Assembly: GCA_041658725.1 (NCBI GenBank)
Contig: JBAZZQ010000010.1
Span: 16,790-80,789 of the forward strand
Direction of reading: 5' to 3'
Length of the DNA: 64,000 nucleotides
DNA from: JBAZZQ01 sp041658725
GTDB taxonomy: Bacteria; Planctomycetota; Phycisphaerae; JAAYCJ01
A program made the translations under genes and the position numbers. Positions 49,860-58,304 of the stretch are shown here, piece after piece (the stretch's first letter is position 1; the number at the start of each line of letters is the position of its first letter). Below the pieces are notes generated by a model. It was not told where the DNA came from and did no database searches. It saw nothing but the letters and a program-made list of their open reading frames with translations.

Positions 49860-51079
49860 TGGTAGATTCCACTATTCAAAAAATCCGCCAAATGGCCCTT
49901 CGGGTAGTGCAAAAAGCCGCTTCGGTGGAAAATCGGGAACGCAGGGAACGATGGCGGCGGCATAATGATTTGCAGAAAACCGTGCCTCCGGTTCTGGTTC
50001 GGGTTTGGGTTGCGGCCTTTGAGTTAATCGGTTGGTCCACCGCCGCGGATCCGCTTCAGCGGCAGATTGAAAACCATTTAAAATGGACCTGCTTCAATAT
50101 TGATTTGGATGACGACCATGTGTTTGAACCCTGGATCGCTCTGCCCGCCGTGTTTGAACGGGAACCGCTCTTTGGGCTGGCGCCCGAGTACCAGTTTGCA
50201 CCTTCCGGCGGGGCGTATGTGCATCATCGGTTGATTCATGTCCTTCAGGACGTCGAGAAGATCACGACCCCGGACGTCCGGATTGATGAACCACACACTC
50301 GAGAACTTAAAGAAAGGGCCGAGGAAATGTTGGACGGTATTCTGGATGTTCGCATCAATCGGCTGAGGCTTCCCTTCGTGAACCTGGCTTACCATGCGGA
50401 AAGTTTTCTAGGCATGGGCAATTTTCTGATCGCGTTGGTGGAAGAACCGCAATTGATCCATGCTCTGATGGCCCGGCTGCGCGACGCTTATCTGGATTAT
50501 TATCGAACTGCCGAGAAGGCAAACCATCTGCAAACCAATAGCCATGGCGGAGGAAATTCCAATCGAATACCCCTGTTTACCGATCAACTGCCCAAGGCTG
50601 ACTTTAATGAAGATCACGTCCGATTGCGCGATCTGTGGATGTTCTCCGACACCCAGGAACTCGGTTCGGCATCGCCGGCCATGGTCGAAGAGTTTTTCCT
50701 GAATTACCATTTGCCCATACTGGCGTTGTTTGGGCGAGTATCCTTTGGGTGTTGCGAATCGCACCATCGAAAATGGCACCTGATCCGGCGAATTCCTAAT
50801 CTGGCCCGGGTGTCCGTTTCTCCATGGACAAGTCTGGCCGAGGCCGTGAAGGAAATGGGAAACCGGGTCGTACTCAACTGGCGGGTGAATAATATGAAAG
50901 TCGTTACGGAATCCTCACCCCGGAAGATGCGGGAGGAGATAGCCGAAGGGTTGAAAATCACGGGCGACTGTCCGATGGAGGTGGTCCTTCAGGACGTGGA
51001 GACGGTCTACGGAAAAAAAGACCTGCTTTCCACCTGGGTAAAGATTGCCCGCGCGGAAACGGAAGGAATACGGGTTTGA
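49859..51079 (+). CDS. URO-D-family protein, divergent CCESHH type (2)
   Basis: 406 residues, clear paralogue of the protein at 33,716: VWVAAFELIGWSTAADPLQR, FGCCESHHRKWHLIRRIPNL near residues 295-315, and SVSPWTSLAEAVKEMGNRVV. The same replacement of HxCG by CCESHH shows that this is a stable subfamily and not a decayed gene. It overlaps the GH4 stop by one base, and the next gene begins two bases after its stop. Gene order (GH4 then URO-D) is the reverse of the first group (URO-D, ceramidase, GH4), so the copies were rearranged. Confidence 0.72.
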   Translation: MVDSTIQKIRQMALRVVQKAASVENRERRERWRRHNDLQKTVPPVLVRVWVAAFELIGWSTAADPLQRQIENHLKWTCFNIDLDDDHVFEPWIALPAVFEREPLFGLAPEYQFAPSGGAYVHHRLIHVLQDVEKITTPDVRIDEPHTRELKERAEEMLDGILDVRINRLRLPFVNLAYHAESFLGMGNFLIALVEEPQLIHALMARLRDAYLDYYRTAEKANHLQTNSHGGGNSNRIPLFTDQLPKADFNEDHVRLRDLWMFSDTQELGSASPAMVEEFFLNYHLPILALFGRVSFGCCESHHRKWHLIRRIPNLARVSVSPWTSLAEAVKEMGNRVVLNWRVNNMKVVTESSPRKMREEIAEGLKITGDCPMEVVLQDVETVYGKKDLLSTWVKIARAETEGIRV

Positions 51080-51080
51080 T

Positions 51081-52196
51081 ATGAACAAGCGAAAACAATT
51101 TATCGACTATGTATCCACGGGCGGACAAGCGTTCTGTTCTCCCCAAATCGGCGGTGGGGCGGGGTTTGATACCAAGCTGACGGGAAAGGAATGGATTACC
51201 GAGACCTCTTTAGAAGACACGTTGGCCGCGGTGGAGCGATTTGATATGGTTCCCCTGATCAATGTCGGACTGTGCGACTTGGGAGACGGTAATCCCGATT
51301 TACGGTGGGACGAAACCGTGGAGGTGAAAGGAAATCGAGTTGAACGCGACTACCAACTGAAAACGCCGCAAGGAACGCTTCACCGGAAAACGGTCGAGGA
51401 AAAATTCGCGCCGCCGATTATGGTAAAATACCCCGTCGAGGGGGAACCCGATTTAAAGACGCTGGAATATTACCTCGAGAGGGCCCTTGAAGGTGATTTT
51501 TCAATAGTGGCGGATTTTACAAGGGATATTTCCCGGCGGGTCGGTGATGCCGGTGCCTTATGCATCCAATGGGCGGTTCAGCCCTACGAGCTTTTGTGTT
51601 TTCCCAATACCGTCAACACGGTCATGTTGGCCCATGATTGTCCGTCGCTTTTTCGTAAGCTGATGGAGCAAATTGTCCTACTGGATGAAAAGCTGCTCCG
51701 GGCGGTGGCCGAAGGGGGGGCGGATTTCATATTTTTAGGCGGTCCCGGCGTGGAAATGATTTCCCCGAAATACTACGAAGACTTCATTATCCCCTATTCG
51801 CAACGAGTCACCGCCATGGCGCACGGGTGTGGATTAAAGGTCTACTCGCACATCTGCTCGCCCATTGAACCGTTTTTGACCATGGGGTTCTATAACCGCA
51901 TGGGGATAGATTTGTTTGAAACTTTAAGTCCGCCGCCGGTCGGCAACATCTCCTCGCTGACGGACGCACTGGAAAAAATTGATCCGGCGATCTGTACCCG
52001 GGGCAACCTGGGACTCGATGTCCTGCTGAACAGCACGCCCGAGATTGTCCGACAAAAAACGCTCGAGATCATGGAAGCTACCCGGAATCGAAAGCACATC
52101 GTGGCCGCCAGCGATTATTTGTTCTATCAAATTCCGGAAGAAAACGTTCGGGCCATGGTGGATGCCGTTCGAGGCATAGACTTAACATGTTTGTGA
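51081..52196 (+). CDS. URO-D-family methyltransferase-like protein
   Basis: 371 residues, URO-D superfamily. It has RVTAMAHGCGLKVYSHICSP near residues 240-258 with the H-x-C pair in SHICSP but a serine in place of the following glycine. GGPGVEMISPKYYEDFIIPY and the C-terminal RKHIVAASDYLFYQIPEENV are family marks. Start ATG 51,081 lies two bases after the stop of the previous gene; earlier in-frame starts (51,045) would overlap it by 35 bases and have no ribosome site. A gap of 190 bases follows, the largest inside the cluster, so a second transcript may begin there. Confidence 0.75.
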   Translation: MNKRKQFIDYVSTGGQAFCSPQIGGGAGFDTKLTGKEWITETSLEDTLAAVERFDMVPLINVGLCDLGDGNPDLRWDETVEVKGNRVERDYQLKTPQGTLHRKTVEEKFAPPIMVKYPVEGEPDLKTLEYYLERALEGDFSIVADFTRDISRRVGDAGALCIQWAVQPYELLCFPNTVNTVMLAHDCPSLFRKLMEQIVLLDEKLLRAVAEGGADFIFLGGPGVEMISPKYYEDFIIPYSQRVTAMAHGCGLKVYSHICSPIEPFLTMGFYNRMGIDLFETLSPPPVGNISSLTDALEKIDPAICTRGNLGLDVLLNSTPEIVRQKTLEIMEATRNRKHIVAASDYLFYQIPEENVRAMVDAVRGIDLTCL

Positions 52197-52386
52197 AATC
52201 AGAGACTTTAGGAACTTAACCGATGAAAATGTGTTGGATACGCGGGGGGCAGAGTTTATTACTTCTGGTAATCGTGAAACAGCGAGCATATTCAGTAAGG
52301 CTTATCGGAAAACAGTTCCCCACCCACGGTAAATCTTTCCGATGGCTTCCACGTGGAACTGGGTGAAAAACACCCGAAGGAGTGAT
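52197..52386. other. Largest gap inside the cluster
   Basis: 190 bases. An ATG at 52,223 opens a 49-codon frame with unnatural composition that I reject. TCCACGTGGA at 52,347-52,356 is a 10-base palindrome. A promoter for the DppA-MttB half may lie here, but none is clear. Confidence 0.4.
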
Positions 52387-53205
52387 ATGAAAGTATATAT
52401 ATTAAGCGACATGGAGGGAACGGCCGGGGTGACGATCTGGGACCAGGTAGATAGTGGTCATCCAAAGTACCAGTCAGCTCGAAAGTGGATGACCTTGGAG
52501 ATCAACGCTGCGGCGGAGGGTGCCTTCGCCGCCGGGGCAACCCTGGTCTTGGTGCATGATGCCCATCTGGCGGAACATAACCTGGATTTGGACCTTCTTG
52601 ATCCCCGCGTTGAGTACATTATGGGTAGCGGAATAAGTAGTTGGGCGGAATTGGATGGGTCGTTTGACGTTTTGTTTCAGATCGGCGCCCATGCCAAGGT
52701 GGGTACAGCGGAGGCCAATCTTCGGCATACCTGGGATCCCAACAGTTGGGTGGACCTGCAGATTAATGGTATTACCTTAGGGGAAGTCGGACTGATCGCC
52801 GCCGGGGCGGGGGATGTGGGAGTACCTTGTGTACTGGTGAGCGGGGATGATAAAGCCTGCATGGAAATGGTAAGTTTAATTCCCAACGTTATCCAGGCCC
52901 CGGTCAAGAAAGGCTTAGGCTGGCAAAGTGCCCGGTGCCTACCGTTGCTCGCAGCTCGGGATTTAATCCGGGAAAGGGCCAAAGAAGCCTGCTGCTCCAC
53001 TGGCACTGTCGTTCCTTTTCAGCCCGCAAAAGGTTTAATTGAAATTAAAGTCAGAACTCTGGCAGAAAAACACGAAACCTATTATGCCTCTTCCCATGAG
53101 GCGAATGACTTACTTTCTGAAAAGTTGATGGAGCAAAGCGGAACTGGGACGACCGTACAAAAAGCCTTTGAGGCCGCCTTGAAGGCGGTTCCTCGGCCCC
53201 TTTGA
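52387..53205 (+). CDS. M55 D-aminopeptidase (DppA-like)
   Basis: 272 residues, metallopeptidase family M55. The zinc ligands known from Bacillus DppA fall at matching places: D8 and E10 in SDMEGTAGV, H60 in VHDAH, H102 in GAHAK and E133 in TLGEVGLIAAG. Family members release D-amino acids from small peptides. No signal peptide, so it is cytoplasmic. AAGGAG precedes ATG 52,387. Together with the racemase-like gene at 55,819 it suggests that an amino-acid or peptide part of the substrate is processed. The MttB-like gene follows 37 bases later. Confidence 0.85.
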   Translation: MKVYILSDMEGTAGVTIWDQVDSGHPKYQSARKWMTLEINAAAEGAFAAGATLVLVHDAHLAEHNLDLDLLDPRVEYIMGSGISSWAELDGSFDVLFQIGAHAKVGTAEANLRHTWDPNSWVDLQINGITLGEVGLIAAGAGDVGVPCVLVSGDDKACMEMVSLIPNVIQAPVKKGLGWQSARCLPLLAARDLIRERAKEACCSTGTVVPFQPAKGLIEIKVRTLAEKHETYYASSHEANDLLSEKLMEQSGTGTTVQKAFEAALKAVPRPL

Positions 53206-53242
53206 ATTTCAACCTAATGTTCTTTATATGAGGAATAACGAG

Positions 53243-54604
53243 ATGAAGCCTGCAATTGGTAATGTGTTATCTATTTCACCTTTGGCCAACCATTCATTGG
53301 ATACTCTTCACGACGCTTCGTTAAAGATTTTAGCCCAAACGGGTGTTAATGTGCATTGCCCCGAATTGCGGTCCATGCTGAAAAGCGTCGGAGCCGTGGT
53401 AAAAGATGAATTGCGCGTGCACATTCCCTCGGACTTGGTTACTCGCGCCCTTGCCACCGCCCCCCCCCGGGTAGAACTTTATGACAGGAACGGAAAGTCC
53501 GCGATGATCCTGGAAAACGCACAGTGTTATTTTGGTACAGGGAGTGATCTGGAATACACGATGGACGGGTTAACATGTGAGCGACGCCGAAGTACCTTGA
53601 ACGATGTGAAGAATGCGGCGAAGCTGTGCGATAAGCTTCCGAATATTGATTTTGTGATGTCGTATGCCCTACCGCGGGATGTTACCACCTCGGAGTGCGA
53701 AGTGGAACAGTTTCGGGTTATGCTGGAAAATACCACAAAACCCATTATCATGACTTTGTTTTCGGGAAGAACAACCTTTGAAAAAATCCACCAACTGGCC
53801 TGTAGGTACGGAGGTGGTGAACGCACATTTCGTGGTAAACCCAATTACATCATGTATGGTCAGTTTGTTTCTCCGCTCCAACATGACTCGGGTGCCTTGG
53901 AACGACTCGTCTTTTGTGCCGATCACGGCATACCGCTGATCTATGTCCCGACGATCATGATGGGGGCCTCCGGCCCGGTAACGTTGGCGGGTGCTTTGGC
54001 CCTGGCCAATGCCGAATGCCTGGCGGGATTGGTGATACATCAGTTGCGCTCACCTGGGGCGCCTTTCATTTATGGCGGGTGCGTCAGCCCCCTGGACATG
54101 AGTACAACGGTGTTTGCCTATAACTCACCCGAATGGCGGATCGCGGATGTGGTGCTTTCCCAGCTTTCTCGGCGGTACAAGCTGCCGGTTTTCGGTACCG
54201 CCGGAGCCACCGATGCCAAGGCCGTCGATGCCCAGGCGGGAGCGGAGTGGGCCTACTCGCTGCTCACTTGTGCCCTGGCCGGTACCAATCTAATCCACGA
54301 CGTTGGATATTTAGCCTCCGGAATGATGGGGTCGCTGGAGGCCTTGGTGATTTGCGATGAGCTGGTCGGAATGGTAAAGCGAGTTTTACATGGGTTTGAG
54401 ATCGATGAAACCGCCTTGGCCTTGGAGGTCATTCATCGGGTAGGGCCGGGGGGAAACTTTTTGGAGGAGCAGCATACTCTGGATCATTTTCGGAACAATA
54501 CATGGTATCCTTCCCTGTTCAGTCGGGAACACCATGAGAAAGAACAAGGAAAAGACTTGCTCACTCTGGCCCATGAGCGAGCAATTCATCTCTTGGAGGA
54601 TTAA
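53243..54604 (+). CDS. MttB-family (non-pyrrolysine) methyltransferase (2)
   Basis: 453 residues, trimethylamine-methyltransferase family, distinct from the one at 21,486. N-terminal DTLHDASLKILAQTGVNVHC, barrel MMGASGPVTLAGALALANAE, IHDVGYLASGMMGSLEALVI and the end RVGPGGNFLEEQHTLDHFRN are family landmarks. There is no internal TAG, so no pyrrolysine. ATG 53,243 is preferred; ATG 53,228 upstream has no ribosome site. The URO-D gene begins two bases after its stop, an arrangement reminiscent of MttB with its MtbA-type partner. No corrinoid protein (MttC-like) is encoded within the window. Confidence 0.85.
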   Translation: MKPAIGNVLSISPLANHSLDTLHDASLKILAQTGVNVHCPELRSMLKSVGAVVKDELRVHIPSDLVTRALATAPPRVELYDRNGKSAMILENAQCYFGTGSDLEYTMDGLTCERRRSTLNDVKNAAKLCDKLPNIDFVMSYALPRDVTTSECEVEQFRVMLENTTKPIIMTLFSGRTTFEKIHQLACRYGGGERTFRGKPNYIMYGQFVSPLQHDSGALERLVFCADHGIPLIYVPTIMMGASGPVTLAGALALANAECLAGLVIHQLRSPGAPFIYGGCVSPLDMSTTVFAYNSPEWRIADVVLSQLSRRYKLPVFGTAGATDAKAVDAQAGAEWAYSLLTCALAGTNLIHDVGYLASGMMGSLEALVICDELVGMVKRVLHGFEIDETALALEVIHRVGPGGNFLEEQHTLDHFRNNTWYPSLFSREHHEKEQGKDLLTLAHERAIHLLED

Positions 54605-54606
54605 AG

Positions 54607-55806
54607 ATGACCCCGCGTGAAAGAGTAGTCAGCGCCTTAAGCCATAAGGAACCGGATCACATTCCGGTAGACCTTGGGGGGACCGATTCTTCGGGTATCA
54701 TGGGGATGGTCTATAATCGCCTGAAAAATCACTTGGGCATTTCAACGCCAACCCAGATATTTGACATCATGCAAATGATTGCCAAGGTCGAGCCTTCCGT
54801 CCTGCGGGCCGTGGGCGCCGATACCGTTCCGGTCTTATTGGAACCCAGGCAGTGGAAGCCCTGGACACTCCGGGATGGGTCGGTGGTGGAAATTCCCGAA
54901 CGGGTCATCCTCAAACATTGTGATAATGGTGAAATTCTTCAGTTGGCGGACGATGGAACCGTGGTTGGACGATGTCCGGCGGGCGGGTTGTACATTGAAC
55001 CCGTCTGGCACCCCCTTGAGAACGCAAAAACGTTGAAGGACATTGATGCCGGTGAACCCTTCTTCAAATCATTTGACTGGGCCGGTCACGTCGATGAGAC
55101 TTTTGACGATTTGAGCCGGAAGGCACAAACACTTTATACTGAAACATCGTATGCCGTTGTGGGCAATCTTTGTGTCCATTTGTTTGCGGCCGGACAGAGT
55201 CTTCGTGGGTTTGAAAATTTTCTCATGGACCTGGTTGCCGATAAACGGTTGGCCCGTCGTCTCCTTGAAAAACAGGTCGAAGCTTACTTACCCCGGATCG
55301 ATCGCTATGTTCAAGCCGTCGGTCCGTATGTTCAAGTTATTCTCGTTAACGACGATCTGGGAACCCAAACCGGCACTCAGATATCCCCTCAACTGTATCG
55401 GGAAATGATAAAACCTTACCATAAACAACTGTGGGGATATATCAAAGCGAAAAGCGGAAAACCCTTACTGCTTCATTCTTGCGGGTCCATCTATGATCTG
55501 ATCCCCGATTTGATTGAGATGGGAGTGGATGCCCTGAACCCCGTTCAGGTTTCCGCCGCCAAAATGGACACCAAAATCCTCAAAAAAGAATTTGGGAAAG
55601 AGATAACTTTTTGGGGGGGAGGTTGTGATACGCAAAAAGTGCTTGCGCGCGGTTCTGTCCGGGAGGTGAAAGACGAAGTTAAAAAACGGATCGATGATTT
55701 AGCCCCCGGAGGCGGATTCGTCTTTTCCCAGGTTCACAATATTCAAGCCGATGTTCCGGTCGAGAACATTCTGGCCATGTACGAAGCGGTCAACACGTAT
55801 TCGTAA
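54607..55806 (+). CDS. MtaA/MtbA-like URO-D methyltransferase with full zinc motif
   Basis: 399 residues. The best candidate in the window for a real zinc thiol methyltransferase: H-x-C in LLLHSCGSIYDLIPDLIEMG (residues about 286-305) and a third cysteine in FWGGGCDTQKVLARGS near 337. The N-terminus MTPRERVVSALSHKEPDHIP is typical. The zinc would activate a thiol or folate nucleophile to take a methyl group from a corrinoid protein. It is two bases after the MttB-like gene (RBS TTGGAGG within that gene), so the two are translated together and probably work in one methyl-transfer chain. Confidence 0.82.
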   Translation: MTPRERVVSALSHKEPDHIPVDLGGTDSSGIMGMVYNRLKNHLGISTPTQIFDIMQMIAKVEPSVLRAVGADTVPVLLEPRQWKPWTLRDGSVVEIPERVILKHCDNGEILQLADDGTVVGRCPAGGLYIEPVWHPLENAKTLKDIDAGEPFFKSFDWAGHVDETFDDLSRKAQTLYTETSYAVVGNLCVHLFAAGQSLRGFENFLMDLVADKRLARRLLEKQVEAYLPRIDRYVQAVGPYVQVILVNDDLGTQTGTQISPQLYREMIKPYHKQLWGYIKAKSGKPLLLHSCGSIYDLIPDLIEMGVDALNPVQVSAAKMDTKILKKEFGKEITFWGGGCDTQKVLARGSVREVKDEVKKRIDDLAPGGGFVFSQVHNIQADVPVENILAMYEAVNTYS

Positions 55807-55818
55807 GAAAGGAGCTTT

Positions 55819-56601
55819 ATGGACCGTCCCTCTTTGAACACGGGATATATGTATTCTTTTAGCCAGCCGGATAGGGATATTTCCATTCCCAAGGGACAGG
55901 CCGTCTCGGGACATTCCATCGGCATCCTGGTTTTGGATCTCGGTTATCCCCTGCTCCCGGGAAACGTGGCCAATGCGAGCACGTTTTCGTTCCCCGTCCG
56001 ATATCGAATTCTCAAAGGGACCACCACCTGGCAAATTATCAGTCACGATCCCGCCCTGCTGGAGATGATCCTGGAAGGGGGGCGGGAACTGGAAAAAGAC
56101 GGCGTACGGGCCATCGTGGGGGCGTGCGGCTATTTCGGATATTACCAGAAACAAACCGTTTCCCAATTGAATGTTCCCGTCTTTCTCTCCAGCCTTCTTC
56201 AACTTTCAATGATCCGACAATCGCTGAAACCCGGATTGAAAATCGGTGTCCTTTGTGCCGACCAAAAAGGCTTGTCCGGCGAGGTTCTCCAGGCCTGTGG
56301 GATCGAGGATATTTCCGATCTGATCATTGCCGGCGTCCAGTATCTGCCGGAATTCAAAAATATCCTCTACTGCACAGGCCATTTCAATCCCGCCGCACTG
56401 GAGCGGGAATTGGTCGAATTCGCTAAGAATCTTGCTTTAGAGCATCCGGACATTGGCGCCCTTTTACTGGAATGCAGCGATATGCCTCCCTTTTCCTGGA
56501 GCATCCAAAGGGCCACTGGTCTGCCGGTGTTTGATTTCATTACGATGATCAATTGGATTCATAGCGCTATGGTACAACGGCCCTATTGTGGATTTATGTA
56601 A
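55819..56601 (+). CDS. Asp/Glu/hydantoin racemase superfamily protein
   Basis: 260 residues. The two catalytic-type cysteines are at C103 in VGACGYFGYYQ and C219 in ALLLECSDMPP, each at the expected place for the racemase superfamily, in which the pair moves a proton at a carbon next to a carboxyl group. It has an unusual N-terminal 30 residues (MDRPSLNTGYMYSFSQPDRD) of unknown role. AAAGGAG precedes the ATG and lies 13 bases after the URO-D gene. Together with the DppA-like protein it suggests handling of D-amino acids or related compounds, but a decarboxylase or isomerase role cannot be excluded. Confidence 0.72.
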   Translation: MDRPSLNTGYMYSFSQPDRDISIPKGQAVSGHSIGILVLDLGYPLLPGNVANASTFSFPVRYRILKGTTTWQIISHDPALLEMILEGGRELEKDGVRAIVGACGYFGYYQKQTVSQLNVPVFLSSLLQLSMIRQSLKPGLKIGVLCADQKGLSGEVLQACGIEDISDLIIAGVQYLPEFKNILYCTGHFNPAALERELVEFAKNLALEHPDIGALLLECSDMPPFSWSIQRATGLPVFDFITMINWIHSAMVQRPYCGFM

Positions 56602-56662
56602 ATCAAACATTTCTGTAAACAAACTATGCAAGCTGTCCAGTGGATACTGGTAGCAGGGAACA

Positions 56663-58081
56663 ATGAATAAAAACGAAAAACTTTACCATGTCGGCACTCT
56701 GAACTATACCATGAAAGGTCTGATCGTCCTGTTTGCCTGGATGCTGTGGGGCGATTTTTGCTTTTCCCTTATGGAAACCGTGGTCCCGAGCATCCTGCCC
56801 ATCAAGCTCAAGGCTTTGGGTGCGCCCAATACCATCATGGCCCTGATCATGACCACCCTGCCGGGAATTTTAAATACAACCATCTGTCCGTGGGTGAGTT
56901 TCTGGTCCGATCGTTACCGCAGCCGGTGGGGACGCCGAATCCCCTTCATCATAACCACCTTGCCCTTTCTGACCCTGTTTCTGGTCCTGCTGGGTTTTTC
57001 CGAGCAAATCGGGACCTGGGTCCATCGTGTGGCCTTTAACGACAATGGGATGTTTTCCGCCACCACGGTAACCGTCTTTATGATCGGTCTGTTCATGGTG
57101 GGATTTCAGTTCTTCAACATGTTCGTGGGCAGCGTATACTGGTATCTCTTTAACGATGTGGTCCCGCAGCATTTGATCGGCCAGTTCCTAGGCCTCTTTC
57201 GCGTCGTCAGCAGCCTGGCCGGCATCTTGTTCAGCAAATTTGTCTTTAAACATGCCGAAACCCACATGACCGCGATTTTTGTCGGGGCGGCCGTGCTCTA
57301 CGCCGTGGGCTTTCTCGCCATGTGCCTGCGGGTGAAGGAAGGCGAATACCCTCCGCCCCCGGAGTACCTGGACGGTCAACCGGGATTGTTCGCCGGCATC
57401 AAGACCTTTTTCGTCGAATGTTTCAGTCTCCGCTTCTACTGGTTCATGTTCGGCATGACCACCTTTTCCGCCATTGCCGGTAGCGCCAGTGCGTTCGGGG
57501 CCAGCCTCTTTTTCTGCCGAAACGTCGGATTGAGCCTCGAACAAATTGGGAATGTCGGCTTTTATACCGGGATCGTAAGTATGATCCTGACGTATCCAGC
57601 CGGGATTGTCGCCGATAAGTACCATCCCCTGCGGGTCTTGGTAACCATGAAGCTGGTCCTGCTGTTCTTCATTCCCCTGAACCTGATCTTCCTTGTTGTC
57701 AAGATGTCTCCTCAGACCGTCTACAACTACTGGCTCATCACCGCTCTGGCCAGCTTGCCCGCGTCTGCTCTTTATGGGGCCTCCCAGCTACCCTCGGATA
57801 TGCGGCTCTTTCCCAAGGAGCGGTTCGGCCAGTTCTGTTCCGCCCAGGCCATGATCCGCTCCGTGGGCACGATCCTCGGAGGCTTGATGGCCGGAGGGGT
57901 CTTCGATTTCATCAAATGGTATTACCACGGAAGCGACTTTGCCTACCGCTGGGTCCCCGCCTGGCAGTGGATCTTTGAATTCCTCGCCTTTCTCTGCCTG
58001 GTCAACGTCTATCGCGGATGGAAACGTTACGGCGGACTGCACGGTTACGTCCCGCCCTTACCGGACAAGACAAAGACATAA
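56663..58081 (+). CDS. MFS sugar:cation symporter-like transporter
   Basis: 472 residues, 12 predicted membrane helices. SFWSDRYRSRWGRRIPFIIT between helices 2 and 3 is the diagnostic loop of the GPH/SLC45 group of sugar carriers (D-R-x-R-S-R-W-G-R-R). Helix 1 begins LIVLFAWMLWGDFCFSLMET. It should move a glycoside or oligosaccharide into the cell together with protons or sodium. GCAGGG stands before the ATG. It closes the cluster (62 bases after the racemase-like gene), so it probably imports the substrate for the cytoplasmic enzymes upstream. Confidence 0.87.
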   Translation: MNKNEKLYHVGTLNYTMKGLIVLFAWMLWGDFCFSLMETVVPSILPIKLKALGAPNTIMALIMTTLPGILNTTICPWVSFWSDRYRSRWGRRIPFIITTLPFLTLFLVLLGFSEQIGTWVHRVAFNDNGMFSATTVTVFMIGLFMVGFQFFNMFVGSVYWYLFNDVVPQHLIGQFLGLFRVVSSLAGILFSKFVFKHAETHMTAIFVGAAVLYAVGFLAMCLRVKEGEYPPPPEYLDGQPGLFAGIKTFFVECFSLRFYWFMFGMTTFSAIAGSASAFGASLFFCRNVGLSLEQIGNVGFYTGIVSMILTYPAGIVADKYHPLRVLVTMKLVLLFFIPLNLIFLVVKMSPQTVYNYWLITALASLPASALYGASQLPSDMRLFPKERFGQFCSAQAMIRSVGTILGGLMAGGVFDFIKWYYHGSDFAYRWVPAWQWIFEFLAFLCLVNVYRGWKRYGGLHGYVPPLPDKTKT

Positions 58082-58265
58082 AGAAGACGTTTTCCTCACA
58101 ATAGCAACTCATGTGGCGGTCAGGCCGGGGAGAATTCTGTCTGTCGCGAAAAAATGGCGTAAAATACGGAAAGGTTCGCCGCCAACCCCGTTTCCTCGGC
58201 TGTCACTTTCCCAGACAGCCCGCGACCGGTACCGAACCGCGACTATCGTCAACCATCTTTGGGTA

Positions 58266-58294
58266 TTGACATATCGTCATAATGACGCTATGGT
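58266..58294 (+). promoter_or_regulatory. Sigma-70 promoter with palindromic operator
   Basis: TTGACA (58,266-58,271), a 17-base spacer and TATGGT (58,289-58,294). The spacer holds a perfect palindrome CGTCATAATGACG (58,275-58,287), extendable to 21 bases with one mismatch. A protein bound there would block RNA polymerase. Transcription would start near 58,301, just four bases before the ATG, so the message would be almost leaderless. Confidence 0.6.
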
Positions 58295-58304
58295 ATATTG
58301 TATT

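Noticed and set aside
52223..52372. 49-codon open frame in the cluster gap
   Set aside because: No ribosome site and atypical composition; treated as non-coding.
57939..58304. Upstream extension of the DUF4143 ATPase frame
   Set aside because: It overlaps the transporter gene and the promoter; the real start is next to the promoter at 58,305.
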